Assembly (NCBI GenBank): GCA_025667525.1
Contig: CM046876.1
Coordinates: 21,911,224-21,975,223, forward strand
Origin: Glebionis coronaria
Lineage: Eukaryota; Streptophyta; Magnoliopsida; Asterales; Asteraceae
Length of the DNA: 64,000 nt
Direction of reading: 5' to 3'
In this document: positions 9,934 through 22,218 of the stretch, piece after piece
Layout of the letters: each line of letters begins with the position of its first letter
How positions within the stretch are numbered: position 1 is the stretch's first letter
Notes under the pieces: generated by a model
The model's input: only the letters and a program-made list of their open reading frames with translations
The model's database searches: none
What the model was told of the DNA's origin: nothing
Program-made: the position numbers and the translations under genes

Positions 9934-11186
9934 TTAAATCACATGGAAAATTTATTATAACATCCTAAATATCTGATTTTCAAACTTAGAATGGGAGGGA
10001 ATGGTTTGAAATGGGTTTTTGGAAGGAAAACATAAAATCGGGTCTAAATTAGGGCTTGTAACTTTATACTTTTTGATTTTGGTGATTAAGGGACTAGGAA
10101 TGTGATTAGTGATGGATGAGGGTTTATTTAGGGTATGTAAATTGTAATTACTCATTTGGACCTAATTTACAACCATGCATTGAAATCTTGTACCTGGTGC
10201 ATTAGGGTACTTGTACATTGTCTTAATATAATCTTATAACCTTAATGAAAGCCTATAAATATTTGTAGACTTGTCCTAAAAGACTAGGTAGTGATTCTAT
10301 GTAGATTTCTTAATATTAGGGTTTTTAGGTCATTAATCTTAATGACTTTCTATTTTGGGTAATTAGTGTTTGTACCTTTATAAACACTTATTCCTGGGCT
10401 TATGGTTTATGAACATAAGATCCTATGCTTTGATAACTTGTACCTTATGGTTTATGAACTTGTAACTTAAATTGACATAATGTATAATATTAATATGATA
10501 CACATTTGTGTTTTATAATTTGTGGCAAAAGATTAGACTCTAATTCAATGTATAATGGATTTTATATGATAATCTTGGTTACTAGGTCTTAACTTGTAAT
10601 TAGCTTTAGATTAGTGAATATTAGTATTTTGTGATCACTTAATTTTCCTTTATGTGATAGATTATAATTAGTATATTGTTTTTGATATTTGTACATAGAT
10701 ATTATGTAATTACATTGCTTGAATATTGTTTACCAAGTGTTTCTAGGTGGTGATTTAGACTATTATGTACTTTTATTTGTAATTAGCTTTGTATAGTTTG
10801 TTCTTGCCAGGTATTACTAGGTCTTCAAAGTAGAGTTTACAACTTTTTTATAATCCTTAATGACTCATTCATATGTATTTTGCATTCATAGTTTACCATT
10901 CATGAGTTTACAACTCATTTATAGGGATTCTAAGGAAATTTAGGGCATAATGGTTACATTTGAGATGTTCTTATTAATATTGAACTTATTAGACCAATTT
11001 TATAACTTAGACTTGCTATATATATACATTGTATTTCCAACATATAAGAATATATTAAAGTGGCAGTCCAGGTTGTGAGAAAACAATTCATCTTACCAAG
11101 TAAGGATTTAAAAAAAAATTTCTAGTCAAATTTCATACTCATATAATCATAGAACATAACATATATGTAAAATTTATGGGTTGTCA

Positions 11187-11640
11187 TAGTCTCTCCCCTT
11201 TAAATAAATCTCGTCTCGAGATTATAATGGTAACATAACATATCAAGGGCAAACATAACTCTTAGGCGTTCAAATTCTTTCTTAGAATTTTATTAACATA
11301 TCATGAAAATAGCTTTATTGTTGGTATTTAGTTTTGAATCAATCTCTTCTATCATCATTTTTATAAATAAAGGATATATATGAAATATCATTCATATTTT
11401 GGTGATCAAAATCATTTTATTACTTCATAAGAATTTAATTTAATACCAAATGGAATATTGAAAACATACCAGTTAATCACATAAATCTTCCTTAGATTCC
11501 AAAATACGAAAAGGATTGTGATTATTACTGAGTTCTTTGGGAAACTCAAGTCAATATGTCACCGCTAAATTCAAAATCTGGAATTGATTATCGCATTTTT
11601 TAAAGTTAATTTGGGTAATTGATAGAAATTTAAAATCTTA
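11187..11640 (-). mobile_element. Gypsy A internal 3' end: polypurine tract and untranslated region
   Basis: The polypurine tract (11187-11204) is followed by a 7-bp inverted repeat, AATCTCG (11207-11213) and CGAGATT (11217-11223). Sequence closely matching 22219-22640 of Gypsy B continues to about 11635, then homology stops abruptly. Nothing coding is seen. Confidence 0.65.
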
Positions 11641-12420
11641 AATACAAAATTTTATAAAAATGACACATGTAATTCATTAAAAGGTTTCCCTAAAATGCTT
11701 AAAAAAGAAAATAGAAATTACCAATAATGCCTTAAATACAAAATTCTATAAAAATATATATAGGAATTACAAATGATGCCTTAAATTCAAAATTTTATAA
11801 AAAATATATAAGGAAGGATGGTGAAACAATGCATTAAATACAAAATTCAATAAAAATGATTACATAAAATGCTTCAAAAAGAAAATAGAAAATTATAAAT
11901 GATGCCTTAAATACAAAATTCTATAAAAATATATATAGGAATTATAAATTACAAATGATGCCTTAAATATAAAATTCTATAAAAATATATATAGGAACTT
12001 AAATACAAAATTTTATAAAAATATATAAGGAAGGATGATGAAACAATGCCTTAAATACAAAAATCCATAAAAATGATTCCATAATATGATTCCAAGAGAA
12101 AATAGGAATTACAAATGATGCCTTAAATATAAAATTCTATAAAAATATATATAATGCTTACAAATGAAGCCTTAAATATAAAATTCTATAAAAATATATT
12201 AGAAAGGATGGTGAAACAATGCATTAAATACAAAATTCTATTTAAATGACACATGTAATTCATTAAAAGGTTTCCATAATATGCTTCAAGAAGAAAATAG
12301 GAATTACAAATGATGTCTTAAATACAAAATTCTATAAAAATGATACATGTAATTCATTAAAGGTTTCAATAAAATGCTTCAAAAAGAAAACAGGAATTAC
12401 AAATGATTCACAATAGTTTG
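11630..12420. repeat. Degenerate minisatellite, ~12 copies of a 40-90 bp AT-rich unit
   Basis: The core TTAAATACAAAATTCTATAAAAAT recurs (with changes) near 11638, 11729, 11779, 11831, 11903, 11961, 11999, 12049, 12121, 12169, 12221 and 12317. Two tails alternate: ATATATAGGAATTACAAATG and GATACATGTAATTCATTAAA. The variable spacing points to higher-order mixing of two subunits. Confidence 0.8.
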
Positions 12421-12986
12421 AGTTACTAAAATGAAAGTATTTTTATATATTCGGACTGTCAAGTTTTGGACTAGGCTATATATTGTTGCTATATTATACA
12501 CGTTACAAAAAATAATACTAGAAATGAGATTTTTGGGAGTACTTTTGCTAGAATACACTTTACCACAAAACATACAAACAAAATCATTTGTAAAATATAT
12601 TTAAGTATAATGTTTTTGCTAACAAAAAAAACTTAACAATAATATTTTCAAAAAAAAAAATTAATGTAAAAAATTTATTCATAACATTAACATATACAAA
12701 ATTTATTCATAACATTAACAGATACAAAATTTATTAATACATAAAATATTTATACAGTATAATTAAAATTCTAAAAAATTTAATGTAACAAACTTATTCA
12801 TAACGTTAACGTATACAAATTCAATTACCTTATAATATTTTTAAATAAATAAAATATCTTAAACTACTTTATTTTTGTACATTTTATGCTACATTATTTT
12901 AATATTAATTTCATAACTAACATTACATATACTAAACTTCTAATACAAACACACATAACTTAAATTTTCATTAAATATATATTTAA
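12421..12986. repeat. AT-rich region with repeats of AAATTTATTCATAACATTAA
   Basis: Between about 12668 and 12815 the block AAATTTATTCATAACATTAAC followed by a TATACA-type tail occurs two to three times, plus a diverged copy. The rest is A/T-rich without genes. It may be the body of the Helitron-like element that ends at 13021. Confidence 0.45.
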
Positions 12987-13022
12987 AGCTAGCCCGTCCA
13001 CCGGACGGGTTTAAAGGCTAGT
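12987..13022 (+). mobile_element. Helitron 3' terminus
   Basis: CCCGTCC (12993-12999) and GGACGGG (13003-13009) form a 7-bp GC-rich stem around ACC. After an 8-nt spacer comes CTAG (13018-13021) followed by T (13022). A GC hairpin shortly before CTRR-T is the defining Helitron end. The 5' TC end was not located, so the element length is unknown. Confidence 0.7.
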
Positions 13023-13859
13023 ATGTATATATATATATCTTTACATTATATATAACAAGAGGGATATGCCACATAAGTAATCTTTAAATCCACATCAGCA
13101 TTTTCTTGAAACAGAATCCTATTATTTTACGAAATGATATTCTACAACATATCAATGCCTAAAATAACGGTTTGAAAAAAAATCATCTAAAATTATCTCA
13201 TGTATTCGGGTGTTATCTTCTTCAACATATCAATTCCTAAAATAACGGTTTTAAAAAAAATATAAACATCAAATTGTTAATCCATCACCACCATCAACAG
13301 ATTCATAAACTGAATAACCGTTCTAATCTCCGTCATCTTCTTCTGATGCTGACAGATTGATGACGTTAATGATGGCCGACGCGTATACCCTCAGCGTCAA
13401 ACAAAACAAATACCAACAAGCTGCTGAGCAACCGGAGCTCGTGGCGAAGATAACTATGTATACAGAATGCAAAAGTCTTAACCACTAAAAACAGGATAGA
13501 TCTTTAAACACATAATAGATCTCAATCAGAAAAGAAAAAAAGACTGATTTGATAATAACGACCAACTAACGATGGATAGATTTTCTATTATTTACAAGTT
13601 TTTGAAGTGAACAGATTATGTGTTGCCTGCGTCAAAACAAAGGGTGAAAGAGGTAAAAAAAACATATTAACTGTGCACATACGGGTAACAATATCTTTGC
13701 TTTTACCTCTTTTCCTACCATAGATTTTACAATATTGTGTTTTTCATGTTTTTTGATTTTATGAAGCCGGAGCATGATCAATATATTTATCGCAACGAAT
13801 ACGGGTTGAATTTATGTTAGCACCATCTTCTCTTTGAAGGTTTATATTACTCATAACAA
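13023..13859. other. Unassigned region with a 40-bp direct repeat
   Basis: Two near-identical ~40-bp blocks starting CAACATATCAAT lie at 13145-13184 and 13223-13262 (78-bp period). A less AT-rich patch (13330-13450) holds a 38-codon ATG frame (13372-13488) that I do not count as a gene. No other structure was recognised. Confidence 0.4.
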
Positions 13860-14238
13860 TTACGTAAAACCCTAATAAATATCAAAGCACACATAGCGGA
13901 AGCGTTTAACAAGATCATAATTAATAACACATTCATAATTAATCGAGTTAGGGTTACATACCTTTTAGCTAGAGAAATTCCACAAGAACATCGACGAATC
14001 CCGAATTAGGGTTTATATGAAGATCACCAAGATATAGTTTATAGTGAAACTATATTACGCTCTTGTACACACATAATGCAACGGATCAATCGTGAGGCTA
14101 GCACTAATAAACTGGAGCTTCTACACTTGTGAATTATAGCTAAATCGAAAACAAACCAAAACCCTAAAGGGGTGTTTATTTTCGATCGCAGGAAGAGAAG
14201 AGGGGAAAGGACAAAAAATTATTAAGGCATTATGGGGT

Positions 14239-14246
14239 ATTTATAG
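14239..14246 (-). promoter_or_regulatory. LTR promoter TATA box (Copia 2)
   Basis: TATAAATA on the minus strand, about 320 bp inside the LTR from its U3 end. Confidence 0.45.
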
Positions 14247-14326
14247 GATTAGCAAACTTGATCTCCAAGTCCTAATCAAATTAGGAAACAAAACACACCT
14301 CTAATGGGCCTTACATAACCGGCGGT

Positions 14327-14349
14327 GGAATACCCCTTAGGGGTATTCC
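14327..14349. other. Perfect 10-bp hairpin in the Copia 2 U3
   Basis: GGAATACCCC (14327-14336) and GGGGTATTCC (14340-14349) around TTA, upstream of the TATA box on the minus strand. It is a possible dyad protein-binding site. Confidence 0.55.
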
Positions 14350-14561
14350 GGAACCTTCTAATTCTTCCAAAAATTCAATAACGCTAGTTTACACTTAACT
14401 TTTAATTATTAACGATCGTTAGTCAAGCTCGGTTTATATTTAATAAATATAATAAATATATTTATTAAAATTAATTAATCCTTTACGTATTGTGTGCAAT
14501 CCCGTAATCCCGAGTTCGATCCTATCACACTACTATTTAATTTTATTTCCATAAACTTTCA

Positions 14562-15358
14562 GCTCCCACTTGGACAAAATTTGAATATCGTGAGTACATT
14601 GATTAGCGTCTAGTTACACTAACAATGTCACTAGTACAACTCAAGTAAGGTCTCCTGGACAAAACCTTTGAATGATAAATCATCATTATTATTATCCTTT
14701 TATTTCAAATACAACATTATTAGGATATGGATCTCAGTCATTCCTTCATTAACCATTATATTTCTCGTTTACGGATATAGCAAGATTACCAAAACAAATT
14801 TGAGTGTGGCCACACAAACATCTTACTACTCCCCCGAGGGGCCCAACTGTATTATACTTCAAAAATAATTTTGAAGGAAACAAATCTCATTTTGACTACA
14901 AGCGAAACTTACGAACTTTGCAACACTTCTGAAAATAACCCTTATAGCTACCAGTTATGTTTAACGGTAGGTTATCTCACAGAAATACACTACATTCATG
15001 ACAGTTTCCTGGTATCTCAGGTCTAAGGGTAACTATTTATGATTTAGTTAATGACAAAGATCCATAAAGTAAAATCATATAGTTAGGATAAGTCCAATAT
15101 TTGATTCATCAAATATCATCCAAAATTGAGCAATATACTTTCAAGTATACTCTGTCACTATTTTGAATTGTCTTAGTTTAATAATACCCCCATATTATTA
15201 ATTGACAACGTACATTTAGAACATAACAATTTGTTCATAGATATAAAACATGTAAAATAGGATACAAAATCAAATAACTGAAAATAAATGAAACTCAATC
15301 TTTAGTTCATCAATTCAATAATGTCTTAACAACCTTTATCCGAATACTAATCACAGAT
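14562..15358 (-). other. Copia 2 3' untranslated region
   Basis: About 800 bp between the natural end of the pol frame (15359) and the polypurine tract. It is AT-rich with no recognised gene. Confidence 0.6.
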
Positions 15359-18300
15359 TTATTGCATGAATTCGCTAGCTAGTTGCAGCCCAATCGCCTT
15401 GGCATGCTTAACTACCTTTGGTCTAGGCAAAGCCTTAGTAAAAGAATCAGCTATGTTATCATCTGTGTGAACATTTATTAATTTTATTTCACGTGCTTCC
15501 ACTTGTTCTCGTATGTAGTGATATCTATGTTTAAAGTGTCTGGCGCCTTTCATGACTCCAGGATCATTGGCGAATATAATTGCAGCAGAATTGTCGCAAT
15601 AAATATCAATAGGTTCTACAATTGAAGGCATCACTCCAAGATCTCCAATAAACTTCTTAATCCAAACAGCTTCCATTGCAGCTTCTGAAGTAGCCATGTA
15701 CTCTGATTGAGTTGCATGCATAGCAATGGTTGTTTGCTTCTTGCTCTTCCAGTCAACTGCTCCTCCATTGATGACAAACACGTAACCCGTCTGAGACTTC
15801 GTATCGTCTTTATCACATTGCCAGGACGCATCACAGAAACCTGTAACATTCAGTTCTGTGTCTTGTTTACCCCCAAATACCAAAAATATATCTTTCGTAC
15901 TCCTCAAATACTTTATTTTATGTTTAACAGCAGTCCAGTGGAGCTTCGCTGGATTCTGTTGGTATCTACTGACCAAGTTCTGAGCAAACGCCACATCAGG
16001 CCTTGTGCATCTTACAACATACATAATAGATCCTATTGCCGAAGCATAAGGCACCTTCTGCATGTAAGCCACCTCTTCGGGTGTTGATACATCTAACTCA
16101 TGACTTAATTCATGCTTAACTTCCATTGGTTGAAAACCTTTCTTGGAATTGTGCATGTTATACTTCTTCAATATCTTATCAATATAAGCATCTTGACTAA
16201 GACCAATTAACCGTCTTTTCCTATCTCGATAGATTTTAATTCCCAGAATCTATGCAACATCTCCCAAATCCTTCATAGAAAAACATTTACCAAGATAATC
16301 CTTAACTTCCTTAAGTCTTAAAATGTTACTTCCTATGATTAATATGTCATCGATATATAAAATTAGGAACACTACATCACTCCCACTAGCTTTGCGATAT
16401 ACACATGGCTCATCAAGATTTTGAATAAATCCGAACTTTTTGATTTCTTCATCAAATCGCTTATTCCATTGACGTGATGCTTGCTTCAAACTATAAATAG
16501 ATCTTTGAAGTTTGCACACGCGTTTTGGATATTTAGGATCAACGTACCCTTCCGGTTGTTGCATATAGATTTCTTCATCTAAGCGACCGTTCAAGAAGGC
16601 ATTTTTAACATCCATTTGCCATATCTCATAGTCATAGTATGCTGCTATAGCTATGAGAATCCTAATAACTTGTAAGTCTGCTACAAGAGAAAATGTCTTC
16701 TCGTAGTCTACGCCAAAAGTTTGAGCAACACCTTTAGCTACTAAACGTGCTTTATAGGATTGTACTTCACCATCCATGTCGGTTTTCTTCTTGAAAATAC
16801 ACATAGTTGTCACTACTTTAGCATTTTTAGGTGCATCTACAAGAATCCAAACATCGTTGATTTTCATGGATTTCATTTCCTCATTCATCGCAACTATCCA
16901 TTTTAACTTTTCTGGATCAAGCATTGCGGATCGATAGTTAGCAGGTTCACCAAGATCCCCTACTTCCTCCTCATCATTCCCTATGTTAAGACATAGTTTG
17001 CTTGGCGCACGTATAGTCCTTGCAGACCTACGTAGAGGAATTAATTCCGGTGGAGCTCCCAGACTTTCTGGCTCTATTGGAATTTCTTCGCTAGTATTTT
17101 CAGAAGGCAATGTATCTTTTTGAATTTCTTCAAGATCATAATTTCTCCCACTGAATTATTGATTTACAAGATCATTTTCAAGGAAGTCTCCATACCGAGC
17201 CACAACAACTTTGTTCTCAGCCGGATAATAAAAGTAGTAACCCATAGTTTCCTTAGGGTAACCTACAAAGATACATTTTACTGAGCGTTGTTGGAGTTTA
17301 TCTCCAGAGTCACGTTTCACATACGCCTCACAACCCTAAATTTTCAAATAAGACAAATATGGCCTTTTACCATGCCATAGTTCATATGGTGTCTTATCAA
17401 CCTTCTTTGTAGGAACAATATTCAGAATACGAACAACAGAGTCTAAAGCATAATCCCAAAAGGATAAAGGTAAAGTTGTAAGATTAAACATAGATCACAC
17501 CATATCCAATAATGTACGATTTCTCCTTTCGGATACACCATTTTGTTGTGGAGTATATGGAGAAGTATGTTTATGAACAATTCTGTTCTCACTTAAATAA
17601 TCTTTAAACTCTTGACTTAAATATTCACCACCTCGATCGGAACGAAGAGCTTTAATCTTCTTTCCTAGTTGCAATTCTACTTCCGCTTTAAACATTTTGA
17701 ATGTTTCAAATACCTCATGTTTATGCTTAAGTAAATAAACATAACCATAACGGCTATAATCATCCGTAAATGTTAAGAAGTAGCTAGCACCTTTCCTTGA
17801 CACATGTCTAAATGGTCCACACACATCAGTGTGTATCAAACCAAATAGTTCAGTAGCCCTTTCAATATTGCTATTAAAAGGTTTCTTGGTCATCTTTCTA
17901 GAGATACAAGACTCACATTTGTCAAATGATTCATCATTGATACTTTCCAAAAGACAATCACGTTGAAGCTTTTGTATGCCAGTCTTCCTAATATGGGCAA
18001 GTCTACAATGCCAAAGATAAGAAGAGTTCTTGTCTAACTTTCTCTTCTTATTCATGCTAAAAACAATATTAATCTTTCTCTTGGAATTATTATCATGCAT
18101 GTTAATTTCAAAAACACCATTCACAGAAATTGCATCAAAATAGAATAAACCATCTTTAAAAACAGAAAATCTATTATTATCAATAGTGTGAATAAATCCA
18201 AGATCCAACATACAAGAAAAGGAAATAACACCCCTAACAATTTTAGGTGCAAAATGACAGTTATTTAATCTCAGTACTAGACCCGAAGGTAAAACTAGAT

Positions 18301-18448
18301 TAAATGTTCCTATAGCTTCAACCGCTACTTGTGCGCCATTGCCCACATGCAGAAATTATTCCCCATAGGTAAGCTTCCTCTCCAACTCAAATCCCTGCAT
18401 AGTGTTATAAATGTTAATACCACATCCCGTATCATATACCTAGGAATT
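15359..18448 (-). pseudogene. Copia 2 pol: protease, integrase, reverse transcriptase, RNase H, with nonsense codons
   Basis: One minus frame holds all domains in copia order. The protease motif DTGC lies at 18422-18433. The integrase has an intact HH-CC zinc site (WHCRLAH ... CESC) and catalytic residues in HTDVCGPF, RSDRGGEY and GVSERRN. The reverse transcriptase has MDVKNAFLNG and the YIDD box (YIDDILIIG). The RNase H has FCDASW, TQSEYMA and CDNSAA. The frame is unshifted but carries stops at 18449, 18356, 17495, 17336, 17156 and 16250; the final stop at 15359 looks natural. It would copy and integrate element RNA; as it stands it is dead. From memory the family is common in Asteraceae. 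Confidence 0.92.
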
Positions 18449-19395
18449 TTATTTGTATGTAAGATTAAATAACTCTATCAAATATAAGTTACCTGAAAAT
18501 GTTGCAGCACTAAGCTCAGCCTTCTTCTTTATTTCTCGCAACTCCTCGAGATAAAGAGGGCAGTTCCTCTTCCAGTGACCACTTGCTTTACAATGGTGAC
18601 AAGTCTCATCCTTCTGAGATTTCTTCTTGACAAAGTTCTGCTTAGGTTTAGAATAAGTCGCAACTTGTTTGCCCTTATCACCCTTGCCTTTGCCCTTCTT
18701 GTTGTTCTTATGCGGTTTTGGCTTATTCACTCCACCCTTTTGTACATAAAGCACAGGAGGAGTAGCAGATGTACTTTCCTTGTCTTTTAGACCCTTTTCA
18801 TAGTCAATGAGTATTGCGTGCAAGTCATTAACTGTCTTCCCCGCGCAATGCATATTAAAGTTCCTAACGAAATTATTAGAGTCCCGATTAAGAGACCTAT
18901 TGATTAGGTTAATTGGCATATCATTGTCGTAGGATTTTATAGTGCAATGAGCTGTTTCATGTAACCCTTCATCTCTTGATAATGTGCACTAACGGATTTT
19001 CCAGGGGCTTGCTTACAACTGTGCAAAGCATCTACCAAGTCATAGATCTCCACAGCCTGAGGCTTCTCATACATTGCCTTAAGCTCTTCAAGCATTTGAT
19101 TTGGAGCAAATAGCTCAAATTTCCTTTGCAAGAAAGGAGCCGTTTTTCCGAGCATTAAACAAGCAACATCATTGTGCTTTTTAGCCTCTACCTCATAGTT
19201 CAGTCTTTCAACTGGAGTAGCATTAGGGCTAAGGGGCGCAGGAGACACCCTGGTCAAGTAATCAGAAGTACCCGCTACTCTCAAGATAATTCTCAGTGAG
19301 CGGTACCAATCGTTGAAGTTTGGGCCAGTTAGTTCTTGACGTTCAAGATAAGTCTTGAAGGCATAACTTAACGTGTTGTTATCGGGTTGAGCCAT
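18449..19395 (-). pseudogene. Copia 2 gag with zinc knuckle, one frameshift
   Basis: The start ATG at 19395 opens a copia gag domain: the LTGPNFNDWYRSLRI motif near residues 18-32, then a helical capsid region to about residue 150. A one-base frame change near 18920-18950 separates it from the C-terminal part, which is Lys/Gly-rich and holds a CX2CX4HX4C knuckle (CHHCKASGHWKRNC). The protease follows after the stop at 18449. The start is chosen because no in-frame ATG lies upstream and the family usually begins shortly before the LTGPN box. Confidence 0.88.
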
Positions 19396-20009
19396 TTCTA
19401 CAGAAATAAGTTCAAAATATTAGTATATTCGATAATACCATTCAAGAAAATAAACTTACCCCGGTAATAAAACCATAGTATTTTCCTTGAAAACTAGAAT
19501 CCACATTGACATAAACTTATCACATTAGTTGATCTGCTGATGATAAAAGTACTCAACATGGTAACTTGTCGAAAAATAATTACAAACAAATTTGCAATTT
19601 CTAGATATTTTTAGGGATTTACGTTGCCAAAAATCATTTTGCATTGTAAACATGTTTCATCCCTAATTTATGCCTTAAGTTTCCAGTTCTCACTGAGTAA
19701 CTCAATCAAGTCGACTAATCTAAAGAAAGCAAAACCTTCATGTGCAATCTTATTCAGTCATGAAGTTTTCTCTTCATTACAACATCGTCCAAGATCTCAC
19801 ATGACAACAATTGTAACTTCAAGTGTTCGTCAATTAGATGTCATAAGACTTAAATTTAAGGGTATTGATTTTGGTGTCAAAATCATGTATGGAGAAGCAT
19901 GCATACATCTTCATAGCATAAGTTTAATAAAAATTTTAGTAAAATTTTTGGTGAGACTAAAATTTCACCATATATTTACAAGTTGAGGTATTGGTTAAAC
20001 CAATTAAAG
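19396..20009. other. Unassigned stretch upstream of Copia 2 gag
   Basis: A Copia 5' LTR and an iMet primer site are expected here but neither is seen, and nothing matches the left LTR. An open frame at 19624-19986 (120 codons) has no recognisable motif and odd composition, so it is not called as a gene. Confidence 0.4.
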
Positions 20010-22218
20010 ATTTTAGTATTTGCATTTTAAACCCTAAATATTTAACCTTAGGACCTCAAACTTTCCAATATATATTCTTATATATTTAAATTTCACAAAA
20101 TGATACTTTTGGCCCAAAATGCTAAATAGTTTCAAAAACGACGGTTTTAGTCCCTATACTTGTAAAAATTACATAACAACCTCAAAAATGGACCAAATGA
20201 TCTAGGATTTTAAAACAAAGGTTCAAAACATGTTTATTATCATAATAATAACATTTTACCAGAATTACAGCTTTTAAGATGGGTTGTTTCTTATTATTTT
20301 ATATAAATTACAAAACTAGGGTTTTAAGACATCTTTAACTTATAACTTCCATTTAAATTGATGAAATGAGTTAGTTTATTTAAGATTATATTTCTAACAT
20401 AATTTTGGAATTATAAAAACTCTAATAATTCATTATAACAATATCAAAGCACAACTAACATAGAAATTACCTAGGATGCTCCAAAATGGCTCCTAATGGC
20501 TTCCTATGAACACTACTTGCTATCAAAGCATAAAGAGCTTCAATGGATACCTTCTAGACCTATTTTCTGTTCTTGGGACATGTCCTAGGACGTATATAGA
20601 AGTATAAATGGAGAATGGGTTGGAGGTTTAAGGAAAACGGGGTGCAAGTTTCTAAGTGTGCTATTTGCCTCTATTTATAGCTTTTCCAACACTTAGGCTC
20701 CAAGGTAAAGAAGTAAACGTGTAATTCTATGTAGCTTAGTGACCAAGAGTGCCTAGAAGAGATCTATGCAAGTTCCTAGAGTCTAGGATGGAAAAAATCT
20801 TGGTTTTGTGGCTAAAAACACCTCACGACATATATATGATAAGGATGATGATGTGTACCTTCAAGTAGGTGATGCACCTACTTTAAATCACATGGAAAAT
20901 ATCTTATAACATCCTAAATATCTGTTTTTCAATATTAGAATGGGAGGGAATGGTTTGAAATGGGTTTTTGGAGGGAAAACATAAATCAGGTCTAAATTAG
21001 GGCTTGTAACTTTATACTTTTTAGTTTTGGTGATTAAGGGCTTAGGAATGTGATTAGTGATTGATTATGGTTTATTTAGGGTATGTAAATTGTAATTACT
21101 CATTTGGACCTAATTTACAAACCATGCATTGAAATCTTGTACCTTGTGCATTAGGGTACTTGTACATTGTCTTAATATAATCATATAACCTTAATGAAGT
21201 CCTATTAATTTTTGTAGACTTGTCCTAAAAGACTAGGTAGTGATTCTATGTAGATTTCTTAATAATAGGGTTTTTAGGTCATTAATCTTATTGACTTTCT
21301 ATTTTGGGTAATTAGTGTTTGTACCTTTATAAACACTTATTCTAGGGCTTATATAGTATGTTTATGACTTCTAGGAATTCTACTTTCTCAGTTTAAAGGT
21401 TTGTATAGGTTAATCATAATCGAGGGATAATTATGAGAGCTTAAGATCCTATGCTTTGATAACTTGTACCTTATGGTTTATGAACTTGTAACTTAACTTG
21501 AAATAAATGTATAATCATAATATGACACATAGTTGTGTTTTATAATTTGTGGCAAAAGATTAGACTCTAATTCAATGTCTAATGGATTTTATATGCTAAT
21601 CTTGGTTACCAAGTCTTAACTTGTAATTAGCTTTAGATTAGTGAATATTAGTATTTTGTGATCAATTAATTTTCATTTATGTGATAGATTATAATTAGTA
21701 TATTGTTTTTGATATTTGTACATAGATATTATGTAATTACGTTGCTTGAAATATTGTTTACCAAGGGTTTCTAGGTGGTGATTTAGACTATTATGTACTT
21801 TTATTTGTAATTAGCTTTGAATAGTTTGTTCTTGCCATTATTAGGTATTATTATGTCTTCAAAGTATAGTTTACAACTTATTTATAATCCTTAATGACTC
21901 ATTCATATGTATTTTCCATTCATAGTTTACCATTCTTGAGTTTACAACTCATTTATAGGGATTCTAAGGAAATTTAGGGCATAATGGTTAGATTTGAGAT
22001 GTTCTTATTAATATTGAACTTATTAGATCACTCTTATAACTTAGACTTGATATATATACATTGTATTTCCAACATATAAGAATATGTTGAAGTGGGGTCC
22101 AGGTTGTGAGAAAACAATTCATCTTACCAAGTAAGGATTAAAAAGAAAAATTTATAGTTAAATTTCATACTCATATAATCATAGCACATAACATATATGT
22201 GAAATTTATGGGTTGTCA
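20010..22218 (-). mobile_element. Gypsy B: truncated 3' LTR, minus orientation
   Basis: Near-collinear with Gypsy A 9062-11186, with the same end (GGGTTGTCA, 22218) and the same adjoining polypurine tract (22219-22236). The outer ~1.2 kb (equivalent to 7841-9061) is missing. It differs by indels, for example ~95 extra bases around 21345-21440. It is therefore an independent copy, not the partner LTR of Gypsy A. Confidence 0.8.
20670..20679 (-). promoter_or_regulatory. LTR promoter TATA box (Gypsy B)
   Basis: Minus-strand TATAAATAGA, in the same context as the Gypsy A box at 9721-9730. Confidence 0.5.

Larger units (their letters stand above)
7841..11186 (-). mobile_element. Gypsy A: 3' LTR (about 3.3 kb), minus orientation
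   Basis: On the plus strand it begins TGTAACACCCC (7841) and ends GGGTTGTCA (11186), a TG...CA pair with imperfect inverted ends. A polypurine tract (minus strand TTTAAAGGGGAGAGACTA) abuts the right end at 11187-11204, fixing the orientation as minus and this as the 3' LTR. The part from 9062 on is repeated at 20010-22218 (Gypsy B). The short open frames inside are not genes. The LTR interrupts Copia 1. Confidence 0.75.
13860..14561 (-). mobile_element. Copia 2: 3' LTR (left boundary approximate)
   Basis: The right end on the plus strand is ...CTTTCA (14561), directly followed by a polypurine tract (minus strand AAGTGGGAGC, 14562-14571). A minus-strand TATA box and an inverted repeat lie within. 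The left limit, near the CATAACAATTACG segment, is uncertain because no second LTR copy exists here to align. Confidence 0.6.

Noticed and set aside
11630..12420. CRISPR-like array
   Set aside because: Repeats are AT-rich, degenerate and irregularly spaced in a plant genome, with no spacer/repeat distinction and no cas genes.
13372..13488. 38-codon ATG frame in a GC-richer patch as a small gene
   Set aside because: Too short, no recognisable motif and no promoter or neighbours to support it. It might be a captured exon piece but cannot be shown.
19624..19986. 120-codon frame as a host gene
   Set aside because: No domain or coding-like composition; it lies where a deleted Copia 5' end is expected.
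7841..22218. Gypsy A and Gypsy B LTRs as the two LTRs of one element
   Set aside because: Both are followed on the same side by the polypurine tract and 3' untranslated region, so both are 3' ends of separate copies.
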